A DNA stretch of 64,000 bases, from assembly GCA_964472295.1 (NCBI GenBank), contig CAYYJQ010000008.1, positions 1 to 64,000 on the forward strand, given 5' to 3'. This stretch comes from JAJRZX01 sp964472295 (GTDB lineage Bacteria > Desulfobacterota > GWC2-55-46 > JADFVP01). The notes beneath the pieces are model-generated. The model had not been told where the DNA came from and did not search any database. It worked only from the letters and a program-made list of their open reading frames with translations. Shown here one piece after another: positions 42,387 to 52,448 of the stretch. Positions within the stretch are counted from its first letter, which is position 1; each line of letters starts with the position of its first letter. Both the position numbers and the translations under genes were made by a program.

Positions 42387-45300
42387 ATGGAAGGAAAGGG
42401 CGAAAAAGGCGCGGGAAGGGCGCGAAGGTTCTTAAAGAGGCTTCTTGTCTCTCTCCTTGTTCTCGTGGTTCTCATCGCGGTATCCACCTATATCTTCATC
42501 AGGAGTCCCTATCCAGGGTCCTTAATAACTTACGCGGTAAGGCGGAGCACAGGTATGGATCTCTCCATGGAGGCCCTTACCCTCGGGCCCTGGCTCAGGG
42601 TCTCGTTAAAGGGCCTTGAACTTGAGAGTAACGGCAAGGTTCTCTTGAAGGCCTCGCGCCTTGATGTGCGGGTCGAGCCTTCAGGAATTTCCGGTGGCAG
42701 GGTCGTAAGCGTCTCTCTTGGCAACCCTGTAATCTATCTCGCCTCCCTGCCCGCTGGCGCCGGGGGCCCCGCCTCTGGCGGCGCCCTTGCCATACCCTGG
42801 TTTCTAAAGCGCGTGGATGTCAAGGATGCCCTTATATTCAAGGGCTCGGGCGAGGGCGTCGAGCGGCCCCTTGCCGGCCCTATCGGCCTGAGCGTACGGG
42901 CCATTTCCCGGAGCAGGGCGGCCTTCAAGGCCAGGGCCTATCTTCCCCTCCTTAAGACCACTGCCTCTATGGGCGCGGAGCTGGACATGAGCGCCCTTGG
43001 TATTCACGGCGGGCGCGTAAGCCTCGGAACCCTGCGCCTTGAGGACCTTGGCGCGGGCGGGGTCCCTCTGATAAGGGATGGCCGCGGCATCATAAAGCCG
43101 GAACTAAGGTTTCAGAGAGAAGACGGGGCGCTTACGGCCTCGCTAAGAGGCGACTTTACAGGGGTCATGTTTCCGGGCCTGCCTTTAAAGGAGCCCTCTG
43201 GCGGGAGGCTCACGGCCTCGGTCTCCCTTGACAGGGCCTTCTCAAATGCAAGAATAAGGGCGGCTCTCTTCCTGAAAGAACCCGGCTCCGGGCGCGCGGC
43301 CTTTCGCGCGGCGCTCATGACGGCGGATTATAAGATTAAGACAAAAGACCTTCTCATAAAAAAGGCCATGCTCACCATGCCCTCTCTTGGCTCCCTGCGT
43401 CTGAGCGGCGCTCTTGGCGGTGTGCCTGGTCCTGAGATGAGGGCGGACCTTCACCTCTTTATAGACGAACTCACCCTTACCGTTCTTAACAGGACCCTCC
43501 TTGCTCCCCTTTCCATGGAGATACTTGATCTCAAGAATGGCACGGGACTAAGCGGTTCCGCCTCCATGAAGGGCGCGGTCAGAGAGGGCCTTGCCTGGCA
43601 GATGAACCTTACTCTCGGGAGTCCCCTGCGTTACGGCTCCTATGTGCTGAAACTTGGATCCAACCCCCTGCATCTTGTCTCCCACGGTCTTTATTCCATG
43701 GGTGAGGACAAATTGAGCATAGGAGACATGAGGGCAGGGCTTGGCTCTGTAGGCGGGCTCTCTCTGAAGGGAGAGATAAGGGGGCTTCGCTCAGGTAATC
43801 CCATCCTGGCCCTTGCCCTTGGGGGCCGGGGCCTGGACCTTGGCAGGGCGAGGAACGCCCTCACAGGCCCCCTGCCAGAGGGCCTGTCTGTCTCGGGCAG
43901 GGCCGGGGCCGCCCTATCCATCAGCGGGCGTACGCACGCCCTTCGCGTTCATGGCGGCCTTGTTCTCAAGGGAGCGAAGGTATCGGTCATGGGAATTAAG
44001 CTGAAGGGGCTGGGCGCGGAACTTGACCTTGGTTATGGCGGTGAGGGGCTCAGGCTCGGGAGGATGAGGCTGAGGGTGGCCTCCACAGAGATGACGGCCC
44101 CGGGCGGCGCCTCCTCACCAAAGGGGGCATCGGGCCAGGGGGCCAGGCCCCTTATAAGGCTCATTGGGACAGACCTTGAGATGGAGTCCCTTTCATACGC
44201 CGATGGGACCCTGAGGGGCGGCGGGCTTGGTATAAATATAAACAAGGTTTCCCTCCCCATGGCGTGGTCAGGCCCTGTTCCCCAACTCCTGGAGACAAGG
44301 CTCTCGGCCCGTTCCCTTGTCTATGGGGCAGATGGCCTAAAGGCAGGGGGCCTGAGGGCAGGGGTGGAGAGGGTCTCTTTTGCGGGGGCGGGGGCAAAGG
44401 GCGGGGCCAAAGGCGAGGCTCCCTGGAGCGGCCCATTACCGGATATTCTGAAATCAGGCCTTTCCATAGCCACCCTTTCATATGGAAAAAAGGGGCTCAG
44501 GGCAGGGGGCATAAGGGTTGATATTGATAAGGCCGTCCTTGAGAGGGGCCATCGGGTCCGTACCCATGGTAAAAAAGGCCAAGAGGCGGCCCCGGCCGGC
44601 CCCCTGCCCCGTATATACGGCACAGGGCTCTTCATAGACTCGGGTACCTACCTTGACGGGGTCTTTAGCGCAAGGGGCCTGAACCTCAGCGTGGAGAGGG
44701 CCCTTTTAATCGATAAGAAGAGGACCCTTTTTGAGCAGAGGGGCATTAGTATTTCTGGGGGGCTGAAGGGTGACATATGGAAAAAGACCTTTATCGCTAA
44801 AAAACTCTTTTTCTCTATCGGGCAGGACTCGGCGTACATAGATGGGGAATCTGGGGGGACTTCGGGGGAGAGAGAAGAGGGCGGAAGCCTACTACGCAAC
44901 ATGGGGGGCATAAACGGCGAGGCCCATGGGCTAAGCCTTGACCTCAATGGGCCGGTAAAGGTCCTTGGCAGGATAAGGGTATACGAGGTCGGCGTCGAGA
45001 GACTCCTGCCCCTTGTGGCAGGGTTTACCGGGGCGGGCAAGGGCCTTGAGGCCTCGGGGACCCTTGAGACAGACCTTGACGTAAAGGCGGTCCTTGGTCC
45101 AGAGGAATCGAATCTCAGCGCAGGGGTCGTCATGGCCCTTCGCGGCGGCTCTTTCAGCACACCTGATGGAGAGGAGGCCGGCGAGGGCATAAAGGCAGAG
45201 ATAAGGGGGGATATTAGCCTTAAACTGCCCTCCCTTGAGGCAGGTTTTTCTCTTGAGGCCGAGGCAGGCGGTTTTGAGCTCCTGGCCGGGAGTTTCTACG

Positions 45301-46667
45301 GGAGTTTCAAGGATAACCCCATAAGGCTAAGGGCAAGGGGCATCTATAACGCCGAAGAAGACAGACTCAATTTAAGGGACCTTACCATGGCCCTCTCGCC
45401 AGTTGGCAGGGTGAATGTAAGCGGCGAGATACGCTCCATGGGCACGGCGGCCCCCGGCCTTGACCTCCATGTCGGGCCAGTGGTCATCAACAATAAGGGG
45501 GCCTATGACCTCTTTATCCGCGATACCTTCAAGGAGGCCATACCCATGCTCCGGGGCCTTGAGGTGGAGGGCCGCACAGGGCTGGACCTCCGCGTTAAGG
45601 GCGGTCTTAATGACCTTGTTGTTTCCGGGGACCTTACGGTCAAGGATGGCGGGGTGCGGGACAAAGAGGGCAAGGCCCTTGTCCGGGACGTGGATATTCA
45701 CCTTCCTCTAAAGGTGAGATACCCGGGAGAAGGGAAGCCTCGGCGCGGCAGGGGCAAGGGGCAGAAGGGCTTTGGCCTTGTAAGGATAGGCAAGGTCTCC
45801 TGGGGACCCCTTGAGACAGGCGCCATTGAGGCACGCCCCGTAATAAGAGATAATACCCTAAGGGTTGAGCGCGACGTTGTCATACCGGTCTTTGGCGGTA
45901 GTGTTACCCTTAAGGATATTGTATTTGAGGATTTACTGAGCCCGGCACGTGAACTCACACTTAACGTGGACGTAAGCGGTATTGACCTTAAGAAGGCAGG
46001 TAGCGCCATTGGCCTACCGCCCTTTGAGGGCGAGGTCTCGGGGAGCATACCTGGCGTAAGACTCAAGGGCAACAAACTTACAACAGGGGGCGAGATAAAA
46101 TTAAGCCTCTTTGGCGGGGAGGTGAGGCTCTCGCGTATGTCAGTGGGCGAGGTCTTCAGCCCTGTGCCGTCCTTCAAGTCAAGCGTGGAGATAAGAGACC
46201 TGAACCTTGGCGCCCTAACAGGGGCCTTTGAGTTCGGGACCATTACGGGCGTCCTTGAGGGCAGCGTAAAGGACCTTGTAATAGTAAAGGGCCAGCCCGA
46301 GAGTTTCTTCGCCGACCTTCACACCGTCAAGAGGTCCGGCGTGAGCCAGCGCATAAGCACAAAGGCCCTTGAGAACGTCTCCATTCTCGGCACGGGCGCG
46401 GTGGCCTCTGTGCTCAACAGGGGCATATACAGGCTCTTTGACGAGTACAGGTACTCGAAGATGGGTTTTCAGGCCCAGCTTAATAATGACGAACTTCTTC
46501 TTTTAGGTATTGAGACAGAAGGCGATAAGGGCTATATTATAAAAGGGGCAACATTTCCGCCAAAGGTCGACGTTGTGAGCTACACGGAGCGCATCTCTTT
46601 CAAGGAGATGATGAGGAGGATTGAGCGTGTGAACCTCTCGGGCGGGGGAGGAGACAGCGGGGGCTAA
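42387..46667 (+). CDS. Giant YdbH/AsmA-like envelope protein
   Basis: This 1426-residue protein has a single N-terminal membrane helix (about 20-38) and a very long, Gly- and Leu-rich beta-strand repeat region, typical of the AsmA-like repeating-beta-groove proteins that span the periplasm and move phospholipid to the outer membrane. The C-terminal 150 residues (FADLHTVKRSGVSQRISTKA, LNNDELLLLGIETEGDKGYI) match the YdbH type. The YdbL-family lipoprotein gene downstream supports that assignment, as YdbH works with YnbE and YdbL in E. coli. The ATG at 42387 follows a weak AGGGG. Confidence 0.8.
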   Translation: MEGKGEKGAGRARRFLKRLLVSLLVLVVLIAVSTYIFIRSPYPGSLITYAVRRSTGMDLSMEALTLGPWLRVSLKGLELESNGKVLLKASRLDVRVEPSGISGGRVVSVSLGNPVIYLASLPAGAGGPASGGALAIPWFLKRVDVKDALIFKGSGEGVERPLAGPIGLSVRAISRSRAAFKARAYLPLLKTTASMGAELDMSALGIHGGRVSLGTLRLEDLGAGGVPLIRDGRGIIKPELRFQREDGALTASLRGDFTGVMFPGLPLKEPSGGRLTASVSLDRAFSNARIRAALFLKEPGSGRAAFRAALMTADYKIKTKDLLIKKAMLTMPSLGSLRLSGALGGVPGPEMRADLHLFIDELTLTVLNRTLLAPLSMEILDLKNGTGLSGSASMKGAVREGLAWQMNLTLGSPLRYGSYVLKLGSNPLHLVSHGLYSMGEDKLSIGDMRAGLGSVGGLSLKGEIRGLRSGNPILALALGGRGLDLGRARNALTGPLPEGLSVSGRAGAALSISGRTHALRVHGGLVLKGAKVSVMGIKLKGLGAELDLGYGGEGLRLGRMRLRVASTEMTAPGGASSPKGASGQGARPLIRLIGTDLEMESLSYADGTLRGGGLGININKVSLPMAWSGPVPQLLETRLSARSLVYGADGLKAGGLRAGVERVSFAGAGAKGGAKGEAPWSGPLPDILKSGLSIATLSYGKKGLRAGGIRVDIDKAVLERGHRVRTHGKKGQEAAPAGPLPRIYGTGLFIDSGTYLDGVFSARGLNLSVERALLIDKKRTLFEQRGISISGGLKGDIWKKTFIAKKLFFSIGQDSAYIDGESGGTSGEREEGGSLLRNMGGINGEAHGLSLDLNGPVKVLGRIRVYEVGVERLLPLVAGFTGAGKGLEASGTLETDLDVKAVLGPEESNLSAGVVMALRGGSFSTPDGEEAGEGIKAEIRGDISLKLPSLEAGFSLEAEAGGFELLAGSFYGSFKDNPIRLRARGIYNAEEDRLNLRDLTMALSPVGRVNVSGEIRSMGTAAPGLDLHVGPVVINNKGAYDLFIRDTFKEAIPMLRGLEVEGRTGLDLRVKGGLNDLVVSGDLTVKDGGVRDKEGKALVRDVDIHLPLKVRYPGEGKPRRGRGKGQKGFGLVRIGKVSWGPLETGAIEARPVIRDNTLRVERDVVIPVFGGSVTLKDIVFEDLLSPARELTLNVDVSGIDLKKAGSAIGLPPFEGEVSGSIPGVRLKGNKLTTGGEIKLSLFGGEVRLSRMSVGEVFSPVPSFKSSVEIRDLNLGALTGAFEFGTITGVLEGSVKDLVIVKGQPESFFADLHTVKRSGVSQRISTKALENVSILGTGAVASVLNRGIYRLFDEYRYSKMGFQAQLNNDELLLLGIETEGDKGYIIKGATFPPKVDVVSYTERISFKEMMRRIERVNLSGGGGDSGG

Positions 46668-46838
46668 AACCGGCCTGGCTGGCGGCGCCGCGCGGTTCAT
46701 ATTACTTTTTTTCCCGGGTGTGGCGTTGGAGTATTCAGAGAGATTATAGGCATTTTCCCTATTAGTTTTCTTTGTCTTACTTTCTTTTTTCCGGGCGTGG
46801 CAGGGTCGTCTTCATAAGGTATTGTAGATATGTACCCT

Positions 46839-46884
46839 ATTGGTTTTCTTTGTCTTACTTTCTTTTTTTCCAAAAGAAAGTAAG
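46839..46884 (+). repeat. K-family hairpin, full copy with partial copy before it
   Basis: CTTACTTTC/GAAAGTAAG stem with TTGGTTTTCTTTGT flank. A truncated copy without the right arm is at 46760-46791. Confidence 0.85.
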
Positions 46885-46930
46885 GGTTTTTTAGGGTTGT
46901 ATTTAATTGTTCATGAAAGGGGGGAGAGTC

Positions 46931-47563
46931 ATGAGAGGGCGACTTAAGAGAACGGCCTTGTTTTTACCGCTGGTATTTCTGGTCATATCCTGTGTTACAA
47001 TAAACGTATACTTTCCCGCCGCCGCAGTGGAGAAGGCGGCTGACAAGATAGTCGAGGATGTCTGGGGCGGGCCTGGCGGTAGTGGTCCGGGCGCGGAGAA
47101 GGCTGTGCCTCAGAAGGGCGAAGAGGGCGCTACTGAGGGCCGGATAATAGAGGGCAAAAAATTTTCATGGCTTCATCTTGGGGTATCCGAGGCCGAGGCC
47201 GGGGAGAAGGCCAATATAAACATCTCCACGCCTGCCATAAGGGCCCTGAAGGAGTCCATACGTTCGCGCGCATATGCCCTCAAGCCCTTTATGAACAGGG
47301 GCAACATAGGCATTGGAAGGGACGGCCTTATAGTGGTGCGTAACAGGAAAGGGCTGAACCTTCGCGAGAAGGCCGCGCTTACCCGCCTTGTAAAGTCAGA
47401 GAACAGGGACAGAATGTCACTTTACAGGGAGATAGCCAAGGCCAATAATTACACTCCTGACCGTGTAAGGGACATAAAACGCCTCTTTGCCAGGGCCTGG
47501 ATAAATAAGGCCCAGAAGGGCTGGTGGGTGCAGAATCCCGACGGGTCCTGGAGGGCCAAGTAG
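46931..47563 (+). CDS. YdbL-family (DUF1318) lipoprotein with YnbE-like head
   Basis: The ATG at 46931 has GGGGGGAG upstream; the longer frame from 46907 lacks a site. The 210-residue protein has a lipoprotein signal with LVISC (about 19-23), then VTINVYFPAAAVEKAADKIV, an alternating strand like that of the small YnbE lipoprotein. After an acidic linker, residues 90-210 are a DUF1318/YdbL domain (GLNLREKAALTRLVKSENRD, GWWVQNPDGSWR). In E. coli YnbE and YdbL are separate proteins, so this looks like one protein doing both jobs next to its YdbH partner. Confidence 0.8.
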   Translation: MRGRLKRTALFLPLVFLVISCVTINVYFPAAAVEKAADKIVEDVWGGPGGSGPGAEKAVPQKGEEGATEGRIIEGKKFSWLHLGVSEAEAGEKANINISTPAIRALKESIRSRAYALKPFMNRGNIGIGRDGLIVVRNRKGLNLREKAALTRLVKSENRDRMSLYREIAKANNYTPDRVRDIKRLFARAWINKAQKGWWVQNPDGSWRAK

Positions 47564-47595
47564 GGTCTGGCCAGAAAGAACGACGAGAGCCGTAC

Positions 47596-47643
47596 GCCGC
47601 CTGCCCGGCATGTACTCTGTTGCCGCGCGGGCGGCGTTTTTTT
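47596..47643 (+). terminator. Terminator after the YdbL-like gene
   Basis: GCCGCC and GGCGGC close a long stem with CGGCA/TGCCG inside and few mismatches, followed by GTTTTTTT. It ends 80 nt after the stop codon and 61 nt before the helicase gene. Confidence 0.85.
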
Positions 47644-47703
47644 GATGTAAAAGAGAGAGATAGGTTTACAACATAGACCCGGCAGAGCCGGTAAAGGAGC
47701 AAG

Positions 47704-49287
47704 ATGTACGATAAATTTCATGAGTTCGGCCTTTCTGACGATGTGCTTAATTCCCTTGGGGCAATGGGTTTCGAGGAGCCGTCGCAGATTCAGAAGATAG
47801 CCATACCACCGGTCCTTGAGGGAAAGGACATTGTGGGCGTTGCCCAGACAGGCACGGGAAAGACGGCGGCCTTTGGTATTCCCATAGTGGAAAAGCACAT
47901 CAAGGGCCGGAGCCGATGCCCCGGCGCCATAGTGCTTGTGCCGACTCGCGAGCTCGCCATACAGGTGGCCGAGGAGATGAACAGGATAGGCCGGTTCAGC
48001 GGCATTATGTCCGTGCCCGTATACGGAGGCCAGTCCATTGAGCGCCAGTTCAGGAGCCTCAAGCGCGGGGTGGACGTTGTGGTGGGCACGCCTGGCAGGG
48101 TCATAGACCATATAAGACGAAAGACCCTGGACCTTTCGTCAGTGGGGACAGTTGTCCTTGACGAGGCCGACGAGATGCTCAACATGGGCTTTATAGACGA
48201 CATGAAGACCATACTTCAGGAGACGCCGGAGACCCGGCAGACACTTCTTTTTTCCGCCACCATGCCCGGGCAGATTCTCCGCATCTCAAGGCAGTACATG
48301 AAGGACCCTGAAAAGGTTCGCGTTGACACCAAGAACCTTGTGGTGGCGAAGATAAAGCAGGTCTTTTACGAGGTGCGAGAGACTGACAAGATAAAGGCCC
48401 TTACGCGCATACTCGATGTTCAGGACAGCGCCCTGACGCTCATATTCTGTCACACGAAGAAAGAGGTGGACGAGCTCTCTGGAAGGCTCAAGAGGATGGG
48501 TTACGAGGCCGGGGCCATACACGGCGACTATACGCAGTCTTTCAGGGACGAGATGATGCGGAAGTTCAAGTCCGGCGACATAGACATACTTGTGGCAACG
48601 GACGTTGCGGCAAGGGGCCTTGATATAAACGACGTTACTCACGTTATAAATTACAGCATACCGCAGAACCCCGACGCCTATGTGCACAGGATAGGCAGGA
48701 CGGGCAGGGCAGGTAAATGCGGAATAGCCATCACCCTTGTAACGCCGCGCGAGTACAGGCAGCTTCGCCTAATCGAGCGGAGCGCGAGGACAAAGATAGA
48801 GAAGGGCAGGCTTCCCACAAGAGAAGAGGTTCGCGAGGCAAGGGAGAGGGTCCTTGCCGGGGAGGTCGAGTCAGTGATAGAGGCGGGTAAACACAGGGAT
48901 TTCATTCCCCTTGTCGAGGAGCTCATGGCAGAGCGCGACCCCATGGAGGTGGCCGCGGCGGCGCTCCGCCTTGTGGCCGGAGAACTGGAAGTCGAGGATA
49001 TTAGCGCACCCGGCGGCCCGAGGGGACGAAGCGGCGCGGGCACGACACGCCTCTTCCTTACCATAGGCAGGAAGGACGGCATACAGGTCGGCGGCATGGT
49101 GCGCGTCATCTCGGAGAAGGCCGGAATACCGGGCCGGAACATCGGTAAGATATCGCTCTTTGACAAGTTCAGTTTCGTGGAGGTCCCCTCTGACGTGGCC
49201 GAGCTTGTCATAAGTTCCGTAAACGAGATGATGCTTGGCGGACGCAAGGTAAAGGTGAGCCCGGCGCGGGAGAGGAAAAAGGGCTGA
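47704..49287 (+). CDS. DEAD-box RNA helicase with DbpA-type C-terminal domain
   Basis: The 527-residue protein has the full helicase core: Q motif and AQTGTGKTAAF (about 53-63), VLDEADEML, LFSATMPG, and HRIGRTGRAGK. The C-terminal 75 residues (LFLTIGRKDGIQVGGMVRVI, DKFSFVEVPSD) form a DbpA/CsdA-type RNA-binding domain. It remodels RNA, probably ribosomal precursors or cold-folded mRNA. The start is ATG at 47704 with AAAGGAG upstream. Confidence 0.95.
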   Translation: MYDKFHEFGLSDDVLNSLGAMGFEEPSQIQKIAIPPVLEGKDIVGVAQTGTGKTAAFGIPIVEKHIKGRSRCPGAIVLVPTRELAIQVAEEMNRIGRFSGIMSVPVYGGQSIERQFRSLKRGVDVVVGTPGRVIDHIRRKTLDLSSVGTVVLDEADEMLNMGFIDDMKTILQETPETRQTLLFSATMPGQILRISRQYMKDPEKVRVDTKNLVVAKIKQVFYEVRETDKIKALTRILDVQDSALTLIFCHTKKEVDELSGRLKRMGYEAGAIHGDYTQSFRDEMMRKFKSGDIDILVATDVAARGLDINDVTHVINYSIPQNPDAYVHRIGRTGRAGKCGIAITLVTPREYRQLRLIERSARTKIEKGRLPTREEVREARERVLAGEVESVIEAGKHRDFIPLVEELMAERDPMEVAAAALRLVAGELEVEDISAPGGPRGRSGAGTTRLFLTIGRKDGIQVGGMVRVISEKAGIPGRNIGKISLFDKFSFVEVPSDVAELVISSVNEMMLGGRKVKVSPARERKKG

Positions 49288-49373
49288 GGCAGGGGGGCGG
49301 GCAGGGGGTAAGCAGGACAAGGTCAGTGCTTCACCGGTCTTTTTTTGGAAGATGGGGCGGTTTGAACGACCAG

Positions 49374-51008
49374 TCAAGGTTGCCCGCGCCACCCCCATAC
49401 CGCGATTAGAGAGGGGTTCTCATAGGGGTTGGTCCCTTCGGAAGACGGGGAGACGATGGTCTTGTAGTTAGAGGCCCTCGATGTTATCAGGTATAGTACC
49501 TGCATCTTCCAGCTCCACAGATAGGGGCCGCTCTCCCAGCCATAGGGACCAGAGGGCGCCGGAGGAAAGACCCTTGGGGGCGTCATGGGCCGGTAAGGGT
49601 TGAAAACAAGGTCGCCTACCAGCCATACTGTGTCTCCCCGCCGTAGTGTTCTGGTTATCCCTTCACGGATCTCGGCGAGCGGGTCAGTTGAGGCCATCTT
49701 CTTCTTTAGGAGGTCATAGCGGTGTATACTCGTGTCCTCCAGATGCGGGACGCTCGTCCAGGGGGCATTGCCCCTGTAATATCTATTGAATGATACGGCA
49801 AAGAACCAGGGGTCCAGAAGGACGAGGTCGTTCTTGGAGACAGCCTTTTCCAGTCTTGCGGCCACAAGGTCCATATTGGTCTGACGCATACGGACACGTT
49901 TTGTGACCGAGCTGAATGTTAGGACAATAATCAGTATAACTATGAGCACGCGCCCCATGGACCAGAGTGGCTTTGTGCCGCCGAGGAGATTGTCGAGAGA
50001 AAGGGCGGCTATTGCCAAAGGGATGAAGAAGTAGCGCGGAAAGGGGTATGCATGCATGGACTTGTATAGGACAAAGAATTCTATTGTGCTTACAAATATA
50101 ATTGTTGCAAGGAAAAGGGCCCTCCTAGCCTCGGTCCTCCTGCCCCTTGAGTCCCTGATGTTTTTATATGCCGCCATGAGGATGGCAAGAAGGAAGAGTG
50201 CTCCCCAGACAAGGGTCATATAGCCGCTGGCCGCACCCAGGGTATCTTCTGTGAGGGTCTTCCACAAAATTCTGTATGTGGTGGGGAACCGGGTAAGGGG
50301 GGCCCACTCTCCGGCCCTCTGTATGGTCCCCACATAAGGGACAAGCGAGATGGCGGAGGCCACGCCCATGGAGATAAGGAGCATGGTCCTCTTCCACAAC
50401 CTCCCGCGCATGGTAACCAAGGCCCCCCCGATAAGTATGGCCAGGAGCATGAAGGCGTTTGTATAAAGGCATTGCACGCTAAGGACAGAGGCAAGGGCCG
50501 CGGCAAAGGTCCGCCTTGGAGAGGGTTCCTCCACTACTTTCCATATTAGCCCGAAGGCGAGGAGTATGAAAAAGAGGCCAAGCCCGTATGGACGGACGGC
50601 ATCGCCAGTACGGACAAGGAGCGAGGTAAACCCGAAAAGCGCAAGGGATATAAGGGGGACGCGGTGACCAAGGAGCCGGGCGTTCAACCATATCGCGCCA
50701 AGTATGGCAAGCCCAATGAGAAGCCCAAGGGTCCGGAGGCCGGTATATGTAGCGCCCCATCCCGTCTTTGACCATAGGCGCAAGACAAGCGTGGGCAGAA
50801 GAGGGAAGGAGTCGAGGTGGAGGTTGGCCCATATGTGAGAGAGAGATGGCATGGCGGCCATCTGAATGGTGTTGATCTCATCACGCCAGAAGGCACCGGC
50901 GTTCTGCATGAATGTAATATGAAGATAGATGATGAGCGCGGTGAGAATGAGACCTGCCGCCCACTGAGTTCCCTGTCTTATGGATAATCTGCGCCCGAGT
51001 TGGTCCAT
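49374..51008 (-). CDS. GT39-like membrane glycosyltransferase
   Basis: From the ATG at 51008 it has 544 residues; a TTG at 51041 would overlap the upstream methyltransferase. It has about eleven membrane helices and the catalytic FWRDEIN motif in the first periplasmic loop (about 41-47), as in the PMT/ArnT-like family that uses lipid-linked sugars. The C-terminal domain is soluble and periplasmic. It is the last gene of the wecB-GT2-methyltransferase-GT39 operon, so it probably modifies a surface polysaccharide or lipid. Confidence 0.78.
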   Translation of the reverse strand: MDQLGRRLSIRQGTQWAAGLILTALIIYLHITFMQNAGAFWRDEINTIQMAAMPSLSHIWANLHLDSFPLLPTLVLRLWSKTGWGATYTGLRTLGLLIGLAILGAIWLNARLLGHRVPLISLALFGFTSLLVRTGDAVRPYGLGLFFILLAFGLIWKVVEEPSPRRTFAAALASVLSVQCLYTNAFMLLAILIGGALVTMRGRLWKRTMLLISMGVASAISLVPYVGTIQRAGEWAPLTRFPTTYRILWKTLTEDTLGAASGYMTLVWGALFLLAILMAAYKNIRDSRGRRTEARRALFLATIIFVSTIEFFVLYKSMHAYPFPRYFFIPLAIAALSLDNLLGGTKPLWSMGRVLIVILIIVLTFSSVTKRVRMRQTNMDLVAARLEKAVSKNDLVLLDPWFFAVSFNRYYRGNAPWTSVPHLEDTSIHRYDLLKKKMASTDPLAEIREGITRTLRRGDTVWLVGDLVFNPYRPMTPPRVFPPAPSGPYGWESGPYLWSWKMQVLYLITSRASNYKTIVSPSSEGTNPYENPSLIAVWGWRGQP

Positions 51009-51018
51009 AGCCGAGTCT

Positions 51019-51672
51019 TTAAGAAATGTTACGCGCAACAACCGCGATAGCGGGAGAGAACCGCCTGAATATCATAGTGGGTTTATGAAGATAATAGCTA
51101 CCAGGAAATAAGAACCTGTATATTCCGCACCACGACTCTATCTGGAAGTGCCTTTCCGTCAGGTTCAGCCAGAAGGCACGCGATTCCCTGTGTATATGCG
51201 ATGTATCCTTGTCAAGAATTCTTATGATGGGCCCGGTGGGGCCGTCATATACAGGGACCACAAATATGAAGTGCCCATTGGGGACAAGCCTGGATTTTAC
51301 GGCCAGCATGGTCTCTTCAATTTCAGGGACGTGTTCCAGGACATCGAAGGATACTATTACGTCAAAGGGGCCCTTGAAAGGTATCTCTGGGAAGGCCGAG
51401 ACGGCGAGTTCGGCCTTGGGCATGGATTTACGCGCCTCTCTGATGGCAAACTCGCTAATGTCAAATCCGTATTTGCGCCAACTGTTCTCAAGTGAAGAAA
51501 GAAATGTGCCGAAGGCACAGCCTGCCTCCAAAATAGATGGATTACGCTTTTCACCAAGGGCCGTCTTTACCAGTTTGCGGTAAAAGTCTATTTTTTTTGG
51601 AGGGTTCTGGCGAGTGTAGTTCCTATAAAATTTTTTGTAATATTCTTCCTCAAAGAATCCATTTGTCTCCAA
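51019..51672 (-). CDS. SAM methyltransferase of the polysaccharide operon
   Basis: The 217 residues begin at a TTG two nucleotides from the previous gene's stop. The SAM-binding motif is LEAGCAFGTFLSSLE (about 45-59) and the post-motif region FDVIVSFDVLEHVPE (about 105-119) is typical of Methyltransf_11/23 enzymes that act on glycans or lipids. It lies between a glycosyltransferase gene and a GT39-like gene, so a sugar substrate is likely. Confidence 0.82.
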   Translation of the reverse strand: METNGFFEEEYYKKFYRNYTRQNPPKKIDFYRKLVKTALGEKRNPSILEAGCAFGTFLSSLENSWRKYGFDISEFAIREARKSMPKAELAVSAFPEIPFKGPFDVIVSFDVLEHVPEIEETMLAVKSRLVPNGHFIFVVPVYDGPTGPIIRILDKDTSHIHRESRAFWLNLTERHFQIESWCGIYRFLFPGSYYLHKPTMIFRRFSPAIAVVARNIS

Positions 51673-51674
51673 GG

Positions 51675-52427
51675 TTATGCCCCAAACCTTCTCTTGAACA
51701 GGAGCAAGAGTGTTTTTTTAGACGTGCTCGTAAGGTTCATCTTGCTCTGTCCCTCTTTCATGTCATATCTGAGGATAATGGGAACCTCACCAAAGACAAT
51801 GTTCATCTTGCCAAGTTTAAGCAAGATGTCCACCATACACTGAAAGCCGTCCTGATCGAGAAATTCCTCGCCGTACCTTGCGATGGCCTCCTTTATAACC
51901 TTTGCGCGATAGGCGCGGTAGCCGCATGTGAAATCCTTGACGCCGAGAGTGGGGTAGAAGATACGGAAGAGGAGGGAGGCGGAATAACTCAGGAACCTCC
52001 GAAGGAGCGGCACCCCGATTGTGCGCGCCCCTGGCTGGTATCTTGACGCGATAACCACGTCATGCCCCTCGCATATCATCCTCACCATGCGCAGTATGAG
52101 GCCGGGCAGGTGCGTATCGTCGGCATCCATGGTAATGATGATGTCACGGTCGTCAGCCATCTCCACGGCAGTATAAAGGCCGTCTCTAATGGTAAGGCCA
52201 AGGCCGAGGTTGACTTCGTGCTCCTTCATTAGTATGGGCATACGGGCGCCGCGTTCTTTTACTACTGCGGCGGTATTGTCGTCGCTGCCGTCCTCGACCA
52301 AAATTATCTGGTACAAGAGCCCGGCCTCCTGCATTGCCTCGTCTATGGAATCAAGAAGCTTACCTATACGGGCCTCTTCATTGTAGGCAGGGAGCACCAC
52401 ATATATCTTACGTTTTTTAGGCTTCAT
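51675..52427 (-). CDS. Family 2 glycosyltransferase (dolichyl/undecaprenyl-phosphate type)
   Basis: This 250-residue GT-A enzyme has VVLPAYNEEARIGKLLDSID (about 9-28), the metal-binding DADDTH (about 101-106) and QDGFQCMVDILLK near 194. The layout is that of polyprenyl-phosphate mannose/glucose synthases, which make the lipid-linked sugar used by GT39 enzymes such as the one downstream. No C-terminal membrane helix is present. It starts 21 nt after wecB's stop. Confidence 0.88.
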   Translation of the reverse strand: MKPKKRKIYVVLPAYNEEARIGKLLDSIDEAMQEAGLLYQIILVEDGSDDNTAAVVKERGARMPILMKEHEVNLGLGLTIRDGLYTAVEMADDRDIIITMDADDTHLPGLILRMVRMICEGHDVVIASRYQPGARTIGVPLLRRFLSYSASLLFRIFYPTLGVKDFTCGYRAYRAKVIKEAIARYGEEFLDQDGFQCMVDILLKLGKMNIVFGEVPIILRYDMKEGQSKMNLTSTSKKTLLLLFKRRFGA

Positions 52428-52448
52428 ATCCCCGGGTTTCTCTGAAAA

